From contig JANQLY010000014.1 of the NCBI GenBank assembly GCA_028280345.1, positions 1 to 64,000 on the forward strand: DNA of 64,000 nt, written 5' to 3'. The stretch is from Pseudomonadales bacterium. GTDB lineage: Bacteria; Pseudomonadota; Gammaproteobacteria; Pseudomonadales; UBA7239. The notes under the pieces were generated by a model, which was given only the letters and a program-made list of their open reading frames with translations, did not search any database and was not told where the DNA came from. Below, one piece after another: positions 1 through 9,158 of this stretch (within the stretch, counting starts at the first letter, position 1; each line of letters begins with the position of its first letter). A program made the position numbers and the translations under genes.

Positions 1-1194
1 CTACTTACCAGGTAATTCAGGTTTGCCAAGCGCATTGGGCAGACCTAATAAACGACGGGCGATGATGGATTTCGACGTATCCACACCACCGGCAGCTACA
101 CGAGCGTGGCCGGCCATCAGATACTCATCTGCAAGCTTGCCCTGGAACGGCGCACGCTCACAGCCCCACAGGCCGCCAAACGGCCCTGCGAGTTCAAGAC
201 CCAGTTGAGCCATCTCATCACCAATGGAAGCACCCCAGGCTTTGTTCATTGCAGCCTCGGTAGCAGGTACACCTTCCTGCGCCTTACAGATCGCAAGACG
301 CTCAAGCATGATGCCCACTTCAACGCGGCTCGCCATGCGTGCGAGTTTGTGACGGGTAACCGGATCATTCGCAGGCTTCTCACCGCCGAAATCTGCATCG
401 CGATAGTAATTGGCAATATTGTTAAAGCGACGTACCCGGGATGCAAACGAAAGAATGGCAAAGCGTTCATAATCGAGTGCTTGCATCATGTAGTAGAAAC
501 CCTTGTTTACTTCACCAACCAGACGCTCCTTCGGTATTTTTACCTTGTCGAAAAATACCTGGTTGGTACGGTGGGTTGTACCTTCACGGCCCAGCGTGTT
601 CATCGGTGAAATGCTTAAGCCTTCAGTTTCGTGATCCATAATAAAAATACTGATGCCTTTATGCTTGGGCGCATCAGGGTCAGTACGTACCGCAAGCCAG
701 TGCCACTTACAGAAATGCGCGGAGGTAATGTAGTGCTTCATTCCCGTTACTTCAAAGTAATCGCCTTTATCGACTGCACGGGTTTGCATGCTACCGATAT
801 CGGTACCCGCATTTGGCTCGGAGTAGGTAATCGACCACTGGCCTTCGTTACGGAAAATTTTCGGCAACCACTCGCGTTTCATTTCTTCACTCGCAACGTG
901 GAAGATCGTGCTACCAATCGTACCGACATTTTTACCAATAATTGGCGCGCCGGCGCGGTCAAGTTCAGTCGTCAGAATAAATTGGGCCAACGGCATCGGT
1001 GCCGGTGTGCCGCCGTACTCTTCGGGAAAGCCCATACCGAGCCAACCTTTGTCGGCCATCTTGGTAACGAAATCCATACGCTCGGGGGTATCAATAAAGA
1101 TACTGCCTTTGACATCATCCGTTAGTTCAGTTTTGAGAAAATCCTGTATCTCCTGGCGGAAGGCCTGCTCTTCCGGGGACCAATCGAAATCCAT
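1..1194 (-). CDS. Acyl-CoA dehydrogenase family protein, probably lacking the usual catalytic Glu
   Basis: A complete 397-residue flavoprotein of the acyl-CoA dehydrogenase family, which introduces an alpha-beta double bond into acyl-CoA thioesters in the cytoplasm. The FAD/substrate middle domain shows YSEPNAGTDIG, equivalent to the usual TEPxAGSD, and the C-terminal helical domain contains LAGPFGG and AAGGVDTSKSIIARRLLGLP. In typical members the end reads like YEGTSQIQR with the catalytic Glu; here AAGGVDTSK occupies that place, so that Glu appears absent, as in one subunit of heteromeric steroid-degradation dehydrogenases. The ATG at 1194 has an AGGAG about seven bases upstream. The gene is divergent from the amidohydrolase operon and carries a palindromic operator candidate at 1335-1350. 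Family assignment is firm; the substrate is inferred from neighbours only. Confidence 0.93.
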   Translation of the reverse strand: MDFDWSPEEQAFRQEIQDFLKTELTDDVKGSIFIDTPERMDFVTKMADKGWLGMGFPEEYGGTPAPMPLAQFILTTELDRAGAPIIGKNVGTIGSTIFHVASEEMKREWLPKIFRNEGQWSITYSEPNAGTDIGSMQTRAVDKGDYFEVTGMKHYITSAHFCKWHWLAVRTDPDAPKHKGISIFIMDHETEGLSISPMNTLGREGTTHRTNQVFFDKVKIPKERLVGEVNKGFYYMMQALDYERFAILSFASRVRRFNNIANYYRDADFGGEKPANDPVTRHKLARMASRVEVGIMLERLAICKAQEGVPATEAAMNKAWGASIGDEMAQLGLELAGPFGGLWGCERAPFQGKLADEYLMAGHARVAAGGVDTSKSIIARRLLGLPNALGKPELPGK

Positions 1195-1569
1195 CGTATT
1201 CTCCTCTTAAGTACCACAAATTTGGCTTTGGATTCGGCTCAAAAAAAGTTGTGAAAATCATTTTTTGAGCGTCTGGTGCCAGCCTCAGGGCTGGTAATGA
1301 TTTTAAGACAATCGTCTGGCAAAGAATTTTATTACATGACAGCTGTCTTGAAAAGACCTACGTAAAATAAGGCCTGAAACCAGGTATGATTCACAATTAC
1401 AATTTTCGGTAACCGCGTTACCCGATAATTTTCCGCAATTGATTTTTACCAGACAGGTGGCTTATATTAATTTCCCGTTACAGATAGCAACAGCAGTTTC
1501 AGGGACTCTCGGAGGATAACAACGACCGCCTGAGCCCCACTAGCCAAAATAACCAGATGGAGACCTGCC
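1195..1569. other. Divergent intergenic region with several inverted repeats
   Basis: This 375-base gap separates the divergent acyl-CoA dehydrogenase and amidohydrolase genes and must hold both promoters. I see no gene in it. It contains a perfect 10-base inverted repeat GCTCAAAAAA / TTTTTTGAGC (1237-1246 and 1261-1270), a short hairpin CCAGCC-TCAG-GGCTGG (1279-1294), an AGAC-AATC-GTCT repeat (about 1306-1317), and the palindrome at 1335-1350 listed separately. Confidence 0.6.
1335..1350. promoter_or_regulatory. Palindromic operator candidate (CATGACAGCTGTCTTG)
   Basis: A 16-base near-palindrome with a perfect GACAGCTGTC core. It differs at two positions from CAAGACAACTGTCTTG at 16670-16685, which lies in front of the MDR reductase gene. 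Length, symmetry and location in a divergent promoter region fit a TetR-type repressor site. No regulator gene is in the window, so the regulator is unknown. Confidence 0.5.
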
Positions 1570-2703
1570 ATGCCTGAATATCGCCTGATTGATGCCGACT
1601 GCCACATTCTCGAACCCCCTCATATCTGGGACACCTGGCTCCCGGAAAAATACAAAAGTGAAGCTCCGCAACTCGTCAAGGATGAGGAAGGCGGCGATGC
1701 CTGGCAATTCCAGCAAGGCGGCGGCCTCATGCATATCGGTCTGGTCGCAACACCGGGTATGAAATACGAAGATATGAAATGGAAAGGCTATGGCTATGAC
1801 GATATTCGCCAGGGATGTTTTGATGGCAAGGCGCGCCTCGCAGATATGGATATGGACGGCGTTGACGCTCAGTTTATTTTCCCGAGCCAGCGCACCATGT
1901 ACCACTTTATGGGCAACAAGGATCACGATTTCCATCTCGCCGGTGTCCAGGCCTATAACAACTACATGGCTCAGGAGTTCTGTGCTGTAGATCAGGATCG
2001 TCTGTTCTTCCTCGCCCAGATGCCTAACCTCGGTGTGCAAGCGATGATCGATGAAATGAAGCGTTGCAAGGAGATGGGTTGTAACGGTGTGATTATTACC
2101 ACCTGGCCTGAAGGCGGTGACGATCTGACTGAAGCGAGCGATCCTTTCTTTGCCGCCGCCGCAGAGATGAATATGCCGGTTAATATTCACGTGGTGATTC
2201 GCAAATCCACTTCCGGTGCGGCAATTCAGAAAACCACGATCGGTGGCATGGCCTGTAAAGGTGCGATGATGTTCCTGCCAGTTATGAATGAACTAATTTT
2301 CTCCGGTCTGTTTGACCGTGTGCCCGATGTCAAAATTCTTGGCATTGAAGTCGATGCCGGCTGGATTCCGTGGTGTCTCGAAGTTGTCGACAACTACTAC
2401 TGGCGCAACCGCGTGCACGAAGGTGTGACACTCAAGGAAATCCCAAGCTACTACTTTAAAAACAACTTTGCGGTTTCGTTTATGCAGGACTACACTGCGA
2501 TTCGCAATCGTCACCAGATCGGCATTGAGAATATGCTGTGGTCTACCGACTACCCCCACCACGGTAATGACTGGCCTTACAGCCGTAAGGTACTCGCCGA
2601 AATGCTGTACGGTTTGTCTGATTACGAGCGCTATATGTTGACCTGTGGCAATATGGTGCGCCTGTACAATCTCGACCAGACCTATGTTCCTCCAACAGCG
2701 TAA
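1570..2703 (+). CDS. Amidohydrolase-2 family metal-dependent hydrolase
   Basis: A 377-residue TIM-barrel hydrolase or decarboxylase of the amidohydrolase-2 (ACMSD-like) family. The metal motif DxH appears near the start (D10, H12) followed by EPPxxW, and the C-terminal STDYPHH (residues 325-331) carries the conserved Asp. GIEVDAGWIPW in the middle resembles the active-site region of this family. The ATG at 1570 has a GGAG eight bases upstream. It is first in a run with a thiolase-like gene (19-base gap) and a DUF35 gene, a set commonly found in clusters for steroid, terpenoid or aromatic acyl-CoA breakdown. The actual substrate cannot be read from the sequence; a ring-opening hydrolase or decarboxylase are both possible. 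Confidence 0.9.
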   Translation: MPEYRLIDADCHILEPPHIWDTWLPEKYKSEAPQLVKDEEGGDAWQFQQGGGLMHIGLVATPGMKYEDMKWKGYGYDDIRQGCFDGKARLADMDMDGVDAQFIFPSQRTMYHFMGNKDHDFHLAGVQAYNNYMAQEFCAVDQDRLFFLAQMPNLGVQAMIDEMKRCKEMGCNGVIITTWPEGGDDLTEASDPFFAAAAEMNMPVNIHVVIRKSTSGAAIQKTTIGGMACKGAMMFLPVMNELIFSGLFDRVPDVKILGIEVDAGWIPWCLEVVDNYYWRNRVHEGVTLKEIPSYYFKNNFAVSFMQDYTAIRNRHQIGIENMLWSTDYPHHGNDWPYSRKVLAEMLYGLSDYERYMLTCGNMVRLYNLDQTYVPPTA

Positions 2704-2722
2704 CCAGGTAAAAACGTAGACC

Positions 2723-3874
2723 ATGATTAAAGATAAAACAGCCATTGTTGGTATTGGCCAAACCGAGTTCAGTAAAGGACTTGCAGGCGACGAAGTAGAA
2801 CTCGCCAGCGAAGCGATTCTCAACGCTCTCGACGATGCCGGTATTGATATTTCCGAAGTGGACGGCCTTGCCTCCTATACCCAGGAGGCGACCTCGGAAG
2901 TGGTATTGTCACAAAACATCGGTTTTGGTGATATTTCCTACTTCGGCCAGGTGGGTTATGGCGGCGGCGGTGGCCCCGGTGTGATCGGCCACATAGCCAT
3001 GGCTGTTGCCACAGGTCAGTGCAAGGTTGGTGTCGCGTGGCGTTCGCGCAAACGCGCCTCTGGTGCAGCGCGACGTCCGTGGTCAAAAGGTGCCTCCATC
3101 CAGGAATCCATTGCTGTTAATCACACACGTCCGTTCGGCATGATTCGCCCGGTGGACGAGATTGCCATGCTCACTCAACGCTATATGCATGAGTACGGCG
3201 GTACCCGTGAGCATCTGTGTAATATCGCCATGGCCGTACGCAAGCATGCCAACAACAACCCGGATGCGATGATGCGCGAGAAACTTATGAGTCGCGATGA
3301 CTATATGAATGCGCGCTGGATCTCCAAACCGCTGTGTCTGTTTGATAACTGTCTTGAAACTGATGGCGCTCTCGCTGCGGTAATTGTTTCTGCAGATCGC
3401 GCTAAAGATTGCCCACATACCCCGGCTTACATCCATGCGTTTGGCCAGGGTTTTCACCATCAGCATCAGGTGATGCAAAACTTTTTCTGCGCAGATCCGT
3501 TGAAAGGTCCAGCCTGGGTAACCGCGCGCAAGCTTTATGAACAATCCGATATCAAGGCCGCAGATATTGATGTCGCCCAGATTTACGATGCTTTTACACC
3601 GCTGATCCTGTTATCACTGGAAGGCTACGGTTTTTGTGAGCGCGGCGAAGCGGGCTCATTCACTGAAAACGGCAATCTTGAAGTAGGCGGCAAGTTACCA
3701 GTCAACACTTCCGGCGGCGGCTTGTCCGAAGCCTATGTACACGGCTTTAACCTGATTACCGAAGGCGTCAAACAACTGCGCGGCACATCACCGAATCAGG
3801 TTGAAAATGCTGAAACCTGCCTCGTTACCGCCGGTGAAGGCGTACCGACCGGCGCAATGATCTTACGCAAATAA
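2723..3874 (+). CDS. Thiolase-like lipid-transfer protein (SCP-x/Ltp2 type)
   Basis: A 383-residue thiolase-fold protein beginning KTAIVGIGQTEFSKG, typical of the SCP-x/lipid-transfer thiolase branch. The region around residues 75-95 (GGGGGPGVIGHIAMAVATG) has no cysteine where a classical thiolase keeps its acylated Cys. The C-terminal half keeps SGGGLSEAYVHG and CLVTAGEGVPTGA. Members without the nucleophilic Cys, paired with a DUF35 protein as here, include the steroid retro-aldolase Ltp2, so carbon-carbon cleavage by retro-aldol chemistry is a fair inference, though not proven. It sits 19 bases after the amidohydrolase and 30 bases before the DUF35 gene, so the three are probably one transcript. 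Confidence 0.9.
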   Translation: MIKDKTAIVGIGQTEFSKGLAGDEVELASEAILNALDDAGIDISEVDGLASYTQEATSEVVLSQNIGFGDISYFGQVGYGGGGGPGVIGHIAMAVATGQCKVGVAWRSRKRASGAARRPWSKGASIQESIAVNHTRPFGMIRPVDEIAMLTQRYMHEYGGTREHLCNIAMAVRKHANNNPDAMMREKLMSRDDYMNARWISKPLCLFDNCLETDGALAAVIVSADRAKDCPHTPAYIHAFGQGFHHQHQVMQNFFCADPLKGPAWVTARKLYEQSDIKAADIDVAQIYDAFTPLILLSLEGYGFCERGEAGSFTENGNLEVGGKLPVNTSGGGLSEAYVHGFNLITEGVKQLRGTSPNQVENAETCLVTAGEGVPTGAMILRK

Positions 3875-3904
3875 GCAGCTTACGTTACTAACTGGAATCT
3901 TCCC

Positions 3905-4348
3905 ATGAGTGAACAAGAACCCACCACCCTGTTACCTTTTATTGATGAGGTTAACGAACCGTTTTGGGCCGGCTGTCGCGAAGGTGTACTGCGCGTACAA
4001 CAGTGTCCGGATACGAAGAAACTGATTTTTCCACCGCGTCCGGGCAACCCCTGGAGCCCACGTACCAAACCCACGTGGACCGAGGTCTCTGGCAGTGGCA
4101 AAATCTGGTCGTTTGTTGAACCCCACCCCCCTCTCATGCTCGACTTTACTGATCGCGCACCCTACACCGCAATTTGTGTAGAACTCGACGAAGATCCGTC
4201 GATTCGCCTGATTGGCAACCTGCTCAAGGATGAAAATGGCGACATTAATGATTTCAGCTATGATGAAATAGAGATTGGCACACCGGTAAAAGTCATTTTT
4301 CGCAAAATGAGCGATGAAATTACTCTGCCCCTCTGGGTTAAACAATAA
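3905..4348 (+). CDS. DUF35 OB-fold protein with degenerate zinc ribbon
   Basis: A 147-residue protein of the DUF35 / Zn-ribbon OB-fold family, the usual small partner of thiolase-like lipid-transfer proteins such as ChsH2 with Ltp2. The N-terminal helix (LLPFIDEVNEPFWAGCREG) and the C-terminal OB-fold (about residues 60-147, including TGxGxIWSF-like SGSGKIWSF) are recognisable. The rubredoxin-like zinc ribbon normally has four Cys around FPPR; here the segment reads QQCPDTKKLIFPPRPGNPW and keeps only one Cys in the knuckle positions, so it probably binds no zinc. It closes the operon and is followed by a terminator hairpin. Role as a complex partner is inferred from adjacency. Confidence 0.87.
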   Translation: MSEQEPTTLLPFIDEVNEPFWAGCREGVLRVQQCPDTKKLIFPPRPGNPWSPRTKPTWTEVSGSGKIWSFVEPHPPLMLDFTDRAPYTAICVELDEDPSIRLIGNLLKDENGDINDFSYDEIEIGTPVKVIFRKMSDEITLPLWVKQ

Positions 4349-4368
4349 CGTTAATACTTTTTCTTTAG

Positions 4369-4405
4369 AGCGGCCACAATTCTGGCCGCTATCTTTATCT
4401 TTTCT
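4369..4405 (+). terminator. Rho-independent terminator after the thiolase/DUF35 operon
   Basis: A perfect 8-base stem AGCGGCCA / TGGCCGCT with a six-base loop is followed by a T-rich run (ATCTTTATCTTTTC). It lies 21 bases after the DUF35 stop codon. Confidence 0.8.
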
Positions 4406-4475
4406 TCAAAACCCGCAACCAATCCGCTACCATGGCGTTCTCACGATAGAAACACCTTAAAATAACGATTGCACC

Positions 4476-5432
4476 ATGAAGAATGTTATCGCCACACTGA
4501 TTGGCTTTGTGCTCGCACTACTGATTGGCGAAGCAACACTGCGTGTGGCTGGCTTTGAATACACCCTGTACCCCAGCAAACTGCAATTTGGCTGGCCGAC
4601 ACCGGAAACACTCGAATGGCGCTATAAGGTTGACCCCTACCTGTTATGGACACAGAAAAAATACGAAAAGAAAATTAGCAAGGCACAGAAAAAGCCCGTT
4701 GATTTCGTCTTCATGGGGGGGTCCTGTACAGAAATCGGCACCTTTGATGAACGTCTGCAAGGCCTGTTTGAACAACAAAATCAGCCCATGCACTATGTAA
4801 ACCTCGGTGTGGGCGGCTGGAGCAGTTTACAAGGCCGGCGACAGTTTGAGCGTGACGTAGTCAAAATCAAGCCAACTTACGCCGTTATCTATTTTGGCTG
4901 GAACGATCACTGGCTAAGCTTTGGCCTTGCCGACAAGGACATGGGTACCTATTACGAAGAGTTCACTGTGATCCCCGAAGTGAGCAATTTGCGACTGGCA
5001 CAAATGTTTAACTACCTCTATGTCGGCAAACAACGCAAAAATTCTGTTGCACCTAACCGCGTTCCCGAAGAAGACTATTACGACAATTTGAGCCACATGA
5101 TTACACTGGCGCGTGAAAACGGTATTACACCGGTGTTGGTAACAGCACCGAGTTCACATCGCGAAGGTGCCGAACCGGTTTATCTCAAGGCACGACACCT
5201 TAAAGATCTAAAAGAACTGGTGCCACTACACCGTCGTTACGTGGAGATTACGCGCCAGGTCGCCGAAGATCACAATGTGCTGCTCGTTGATCTTTATGAA
5301 CATTTTTATGCGCAGCCACAACAGGAACTGGAACAACAGCTTATCCACGCCGATGGCATTCACCTGCGTGAGCCAGGCAGTCAGCTGGTAGCAGAGTTGT
5401 TATTTGAAGCACTGAACGCTAATACGCAATAG
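4476..5432 (+). CDS. Membrane-anchored SGNH/GDSL-like hydrolase
   Basis: A 318-residue SGNH-fold hydrolase. An uncleaved signal anchor covers residues 4-18. The catalytic blocks are visible: GGSCT with Ser83 (block I), GVGGW with Gly113 (block II), GWNDHW with Asn143 (block III) and DGIHL with Asp293 and His296 (block V). Such proteins are esterases or O-acetyl-carbohydrate-modifying enzymes facing the periplasm. It is convergent with the next gene, with only two bases between the stop codons. The long KKYEKKISKAQKK stretch just before block I is very basic. The substrate is unknown; proximity to a polytopic membrane protein hints at envelope polysaccharide work, but only weakly. Confidence 0.85.
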   Translation: MKNVIATLIGFVLALLIGEATLRVAGFEYTLYPSKLQFGWPTPETLEWRYKVDPYLLWTQKKYEKKISKAQKKPVDFVFMGGSCTEIGTFDERLQGLFEQQNQPMHYVNLGVGGWSSLQGRRQFERDVVKIKPTYAVIYFGWNDHWLSFGLADKDMGTYYEEFTVIPEVSNLRLAQMFNYLYVGKQRKNSVAPNRVPEEDYYDNLSHMITLARENGITPVLVTAPSSHREGAEPVYLKARHLKDLKELVPLHRRYVEITRQVAEDHNVLLVDLYEHFYAQPQQELEQQLIHADGIHLREPGSQLVAELLFEALNANTQ

Positions 5433-5434
5433 TA

Positions 5435-7165
5435 TTATTTCACGACATCCAGTCGGTAGTGACAACGCAGCTCACCCATTGGGCCAATATCAACAATATA
5501 GTTAGCTGTTTGTTTTTCACTAAAACCTTTTATCACAGCCTTTCCGAAATGCTCGGGGTCGAGATATAAATAGGCAAAGCCCAGTACAACTCCTTCAGCA
5601 TCGAGCACATACCAGGAGTTTCGTTGCAGCGCTATCGAAATAAAACTGTATTGTGATGTATCCAGCGGCACCGCAAACTCGCCGCCTTCATCGATCTCAA
5701 AATAATTTACTTCACCCGGATTATGAGGACAGTTATTGGCCAAATTTTCCAGATGATGTTTTACCATTGTCTCGCCCACCGCATAAATATCAGCATGGGG
5801 CGGCTTACCACTCTTCTTGTTAACATAATAGGCATAACCATTACTACGCAAAAAAGGGTCGTGTTTCGCGACTCTGTCTTGCGGGTTCATAAATGTAATC
5901 AGGTCCGTTGCCGCGAGCTGGGTACGCTCATGGGTAAAAATATATGCATGACTATGAAATATCTTGTTGGAGAAACGCAACGGTGCCTTAAAAACAAAAT
6001 ACTGAATCAACAAAAATACAGCAAAGGAGTTGATCAGTATAAATACTTTCAACGCATCCCTTTTAAAACCAACCAATAATTCATTAACGAGAAAATAACC
6101 ATGCAGGTTAATCGCCAGAATAAACAGAATAACGGTAGTTTGAATACGGGTTGCCCACCAATGATTCGGGGAAAAATTGACCCGCGCCAGCGCAAACAGG
6201 AACAACATGCCCAGCAAGAATAACGCAAGGTATAGAAAATAGTTACCTTTAACTGGCCCAGCTTTAATACTGACAAACAATGAGATTACCACCAGCACCA
6301 GCAAATACAGATTAAACCAGGCACCCACTGACGGCAGATAGTGATACAGCATGCCCGACAGAGATTTTATCCAGAAGGCAAAAACTGCCAGTGGTTTAAA
6401 AATCAGCATACTGAGCCCACGCCGGTGCAGCGACCCTTCCGATTCAAGTGCCGGCAGCAGACTGAATGCGATATAGAACACACTTAGCATAAACAGTACG
6501 CTCAGGATCACCGAGAGCGTCTGTCGTTTAAGTAAAGCGGCAAACACAAAGACGAACAACAATGCCAGCGCTCCACCGTGACTCAGATAAGCCAGCGTAA
6601 AAAATACACCACACAATGACAGGCACAAAGACGGGCGGCGCGCTGTCAGCGATTGCGCTTGAACAAAAAAGTAAATACTGAAACAGGAAAACACCGTGAC
6701 AAGATCCCACTGGATGTTCGAGTTATAGAGGATATTGTCAACATTAGTAACATTGAAGAGCGCAGCAATCACCAGAGTGTTTAATAACAAGCGCTGTTGC
6801 CAGATCTGGCCGGCAATCACCCTGTTGAACAACCACAGTGTTGCCAACTTGCACAATATAGATACCGTCACAAGCAAGGTATTGGTGCCTGCAAACCATT
6901 GGTAATCCGCAAAAAATAACAGGCGCGGTACAAACAACCGATGAGCATTGTTATGCGCCCCGATCAGATCGTGAATCGTCAGCTGATTATTGAAGTACTT
7001 TTCCACATTGACCATATCCGGCCAATAATCGTTATACGGGCCTGGCCAATAGTTGGCTAACACCATAAAGAGAAACGTCAGCACAAAATAGCCACAGAGC
7101 AATAACAATAGCATCCCGGGCAGGTACTGCACTGATCGATTGCGGTTATAACTTGTCTGCGCCAC
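5435..7165 (-). CDS. Polytopic membrane protein of unknown function
   Basis: A 576-residue protein with roughly 10-12 predicted transmembrane helices between residue 15 and about 410, then a soluble C-terminal domain of about 150 residues. After the first helix it has a loop rich in aromatic and acidic residues (YWPGPYNDYWPDMVNVEKYF), which resembles the first external loop of membrane glycosyltransferases of the GT-C type, but I cannot identify a defining motif. The C-terminal domain contains NNCPHNPGEVNYFEID and ends with GPMGELRCHYRLDVVK. It is convergent with the SGNH hydrolase and divergent from the alcohol dehydrogenase. Function not assigned; a glycosyltransferase or polysaccharide-related membrane enzyme is only a guess. 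Confidence 0.75.
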   Translation of the reverse strand: MAQTSYNRNRSVQYLPGMLLLLLCGYFVLTFLFMVLANYWPGPYNDYWPDMVNVEKYFNNQLTIHDLIGAHNNAHRLFVPRLLFFADYQWFAGTNTLLVTVSILCKLATLWLFNRVIAGQIWQQRLLLNTLVIAALFNVTNVDNILYNSNIQWDLVTVFSCFSIYFFVQAQSLTARRPSLCLSLCGVFFTLAYLSHGGALALLFVFVFAALLKRQTLSVILSVLFMLSVFYIAFSLLPALESEGSLHRRGLSMLIFKPLAVFAFWIKSLSGMLYHYLPSVGAWFNLYLLVLVVISLFVSIKAGPVKGNYFLYLALFLLGMLFLFALARVNFSPNHWWATRIQTTVILFILAINLHGYFLVNELLVGFKRDALKVFILINSFAVFLLIQYFVFKAPLRFSNKIFHSHAYIFTHERTQLAATDLITFMNPQDRVAKHDPFLRSNGYAYYVNKKSGKPPHADIYAVGETMVKHHLENLANNCPHNPGEVNYFEIDEGGEFAVPLDTSQYSFISIALQRNSWYVLDAEGVVLGFAYLYLDPEHFGKAVIKGFSEKQTANYIVDIGPMGELRCHYRLDVVK

Positions 7166-7361
7166 TTGTTTTACTATTCTCAGTAGTCCTGACTTATCAC
7201 TTATGAAACTGTCAGTACAGCCCGCTAGTGATATCCCCCTATATTGATAGCGCTACAACATAGCATAATTGAACGCCTTACACGACAAACTGCGCAAACA
7301 CCTGTGCGGGTCGTTTATAATGCTGAATATTTCGCTATACGCCAACACGGGAGAACATACC

Positions 7362-8588
7362 ATGAAAGCGCTGGTCATCGGCAACCAACCCTTCAAGCTT
7401 GCGATTACCAAGTTGTTATCCCTGCTGACACCCAAAGCATTTGTCGGCAAACATTCTCCCCTGCAGCTGGAAACCATCGCCGACCCCGCACTGCCCGCTG
7501 AAGACTGGGTCGTTGCCGACACCCAGGTATGCGGCCTGTGCGGCAGCGACTATAAACAGGTGTTTATGAATGGCCGTCTCGACAATCCGATGACGGCAAT
7601 GATTTCCTGGCCCCAGGTACTCGGTCACGAAGTTGTCGGTGTAGTCAGTCAGGTGGGCACCGCAGTCAAACAGCGCAAGGTCGGCGAACGCGTACTGCTC
7701 AACCCCTGGCTGTCCTGCGAGACGCGCGGTCTTGAACCCTGTGAGTTTTGCCAGCAGGGAAAACTCGCACAGTGTCTGAACTTTGGCAAAGGCAATATTG
7801 AGCGCGGCATCCACCACGGTAATAGCGCTACAGCAACCGGCGGTTTCGCCCAACGTGTGCCTGCCCATGAATCCCAATGGTTTCCTATTCCCGATGACAT
7901 TAGCAACGAAGAGGCCGTGCTCGCCGATCCATTTTCGGTTTCGTTTCACGCCATTTTAAAAGCACCGCCCAAGGAAAACAGCACGGTACTTGTTTACGGC
8001 TGCGGTACCCTCGGCCTACTCGCGATTGCAATCCTGCGCAAGATGCATCCAACGGTAAAAATCCTCGCAGTAGCACGCTATGATCATCAGGCCGAGCTCG
8101 CTGAGCAGTTTGGTGCCCATAAAGTTTTCAAACACAAACCCACCAAAGCGATTGTGATGGGCATTGCCCATGAAACCAACTCGGAGCTCAACACACCGTG
8201 GATGGGCTTACCGATGTTAAACGGTGGTGTAGATGTAGTTTACGATACCGTATCTTCTGCAGAGACCATGGAGGTCGATTTGCGTGTTACCAAATCGTTG
8301 GGTTCTGTGGTTATTATCGGCGTAGAACCTTCAAAACGCTTTGAGTGGACACCGCTGTATTTCAAGGAAATCAGCATCATTGGCTCGAACGGCTTCGGCA
8401 TTGAGGAATACGAAGGCAAGCGGCAACACGCGATGGAATGGTATTTTGAATTTATTCAGCAAAAACAGCTCGATGTTACGCCGATTATTACGCATCAGTA
8501 TGCAATGCATAACTACCAGTCAGCATTTATGACCTGTTATGACCAGGGAAAAAATAGCGCGGTAAAAGTTTTATTTAACCACTTTTAA
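7362..8588 (+). CDS. Zinc-dependent alcohol dehydrogenase (MDR family)
   Basis: A 408-residue medium-chain dehydrogenase counted from ATG 7362, which has a GGAG about nine bases upstream. An in-frame ATG at 7269 would add 31 residues without family similarity. The catalytic zinc ligands are visible in CGLCGSD (Cys57) and GHE (His89, Glu90). The structural zinc loop is Cys119, Cys127, Cys130 and Cys138, with an unusually long first spacing. The Rossmann motif GCGTLG follows near residue 213. Its reaction is NAD(P)-linked oxidation of an alcohol; the substrate is unknown. The AhpD-like gene follows after 24 bases, suggesting co-transcription. Confidence 0.9.
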   Translation: MKALVIGNQPFKLAITKLLSLLTPKAFVGKHSPLQLETIADPALPAEDWVVADTQVCGLCGSDYKQVFMNGRLDNPMTAMISWPQVLGHEVVGVVSQVGTAVKQRKVGERVLLNPWLSCETRGLEPCEFCQQGKLAQCLNFGKGNIERGIHHGNSATATGGFAQRVPAHESQWFPIPDDISNEEAVLADPFSVSFHAILKAPPKENSTVLVYGCGTLGLLAIAILRKMHPTVKILAVARYDHQAELAEQFGAHKVFKHKPTKAIVMGIAHETNSELNTPWMGLPMLNGGVDVVYDTVSSAETMEVDLRVTKSLGSVVIIGVEPSKRFEWTPLYFKEISIIGSNGFGIEEYEGKRQHAMEWYFEFIQQKQLDVTPIITHQYAMHNYQSAFMTCYDQGKNSAVKVLFNHF

Positions 8589-8612
8589 ATAACTCACTGA
8601 CAGGTATTAGCG

Positions 8613-9158
8613 ATGTTTATCGATAGCAAACCTGAAAAATCCTATGCCTGGTTTATTCGCCCTTTTTTCTGGAAGCAAAAGCACAAATACGGTCAGGTAC
8701 TGATACCCGGAAAAATCTGGGGACGCGTACCTAAATTGTTTGCCGCGGTCGCACTGCTCTACGGCGCGCTGGATCGCAAGAAATCGCCTCTTCAACCGAT
8801 GTTGCGCTCTCTTGTAACGGTACGTGTATCGCAAATCAACCACTGCGCTTTCTGCGTCGATATCAATTCCATGACACTTGCAAAACGCTGTGATTCAGAA
8901 GACAAACTGCTACAGCTCGAACAATGGCGCGATGCAGATTGTTACAGTGCGATGGAACGAGCTGTACTCGAATATACAGAAGCCATCACCTATAGTGACC
9001 GGGAAGTAACTGCGGAATTAATGGGTGCCGTCAAACAATACTTTGATGACGATGCTGTCGTCGAACTTACCGGCCTGATTGCGTTCCAGAATCTTTCCAG
9101 TAAATTTAATGCCGCACTGGATATTCCGGCGCAGGGATTTTGTCAGGTTAATTCCTGA
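8613..9158 (+). CDS. Carboxymuconolactone decarboxylase / AhpD-like protein
   Basis: A 181-residue all-helical protein of the CMD/AhpD-like family. The redox motif HCAFCVDIN places the CxxC at Cys78 and Cys81, with the downstream Asp-Ile-Asn typical of alkylhydroperoxidase-like members. Such proteins act as thiol peroxidases or as small auxiliary redox enzymes; true decarboxylases of the family lack the CxxC. It follows the zinc dehydrogenase by 24 bases. Its last codons lie inside a large inverted repeat (9150-9198). Family assignment is good; the biological substrate is unknown. Confidence 0.87.
   Translation: MFIDSKPEKSYAWFIRPFFWKQKHKYGQVLIPGKIWGRVPKLFAAVALLYGALDRKKSPLQPMLRSLVTVRVSQINHCAFCVDINSMTLAKRCDSEDKLLQLEQWRDADCYSAMERAVLEYTEAITYSDREVTAELMGAVKQYFDDDAVVELTGLIAFQNLSSKFNAALDIPAQGFCQVNS

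Noticed and set aside
106..609. A 167-codon plus-strand frame inside the acyl-CoA dehydrogenase
   Set aside because: It is antisense to a well-conserved enzyme, with no start signal and low-complexity content.
1540..2190. A 216-codon minus-strand frame within the amidohydrolase region
   Set aside because: It is antisense to the amidohydrolase, whose motifs are intact in the plus frame.
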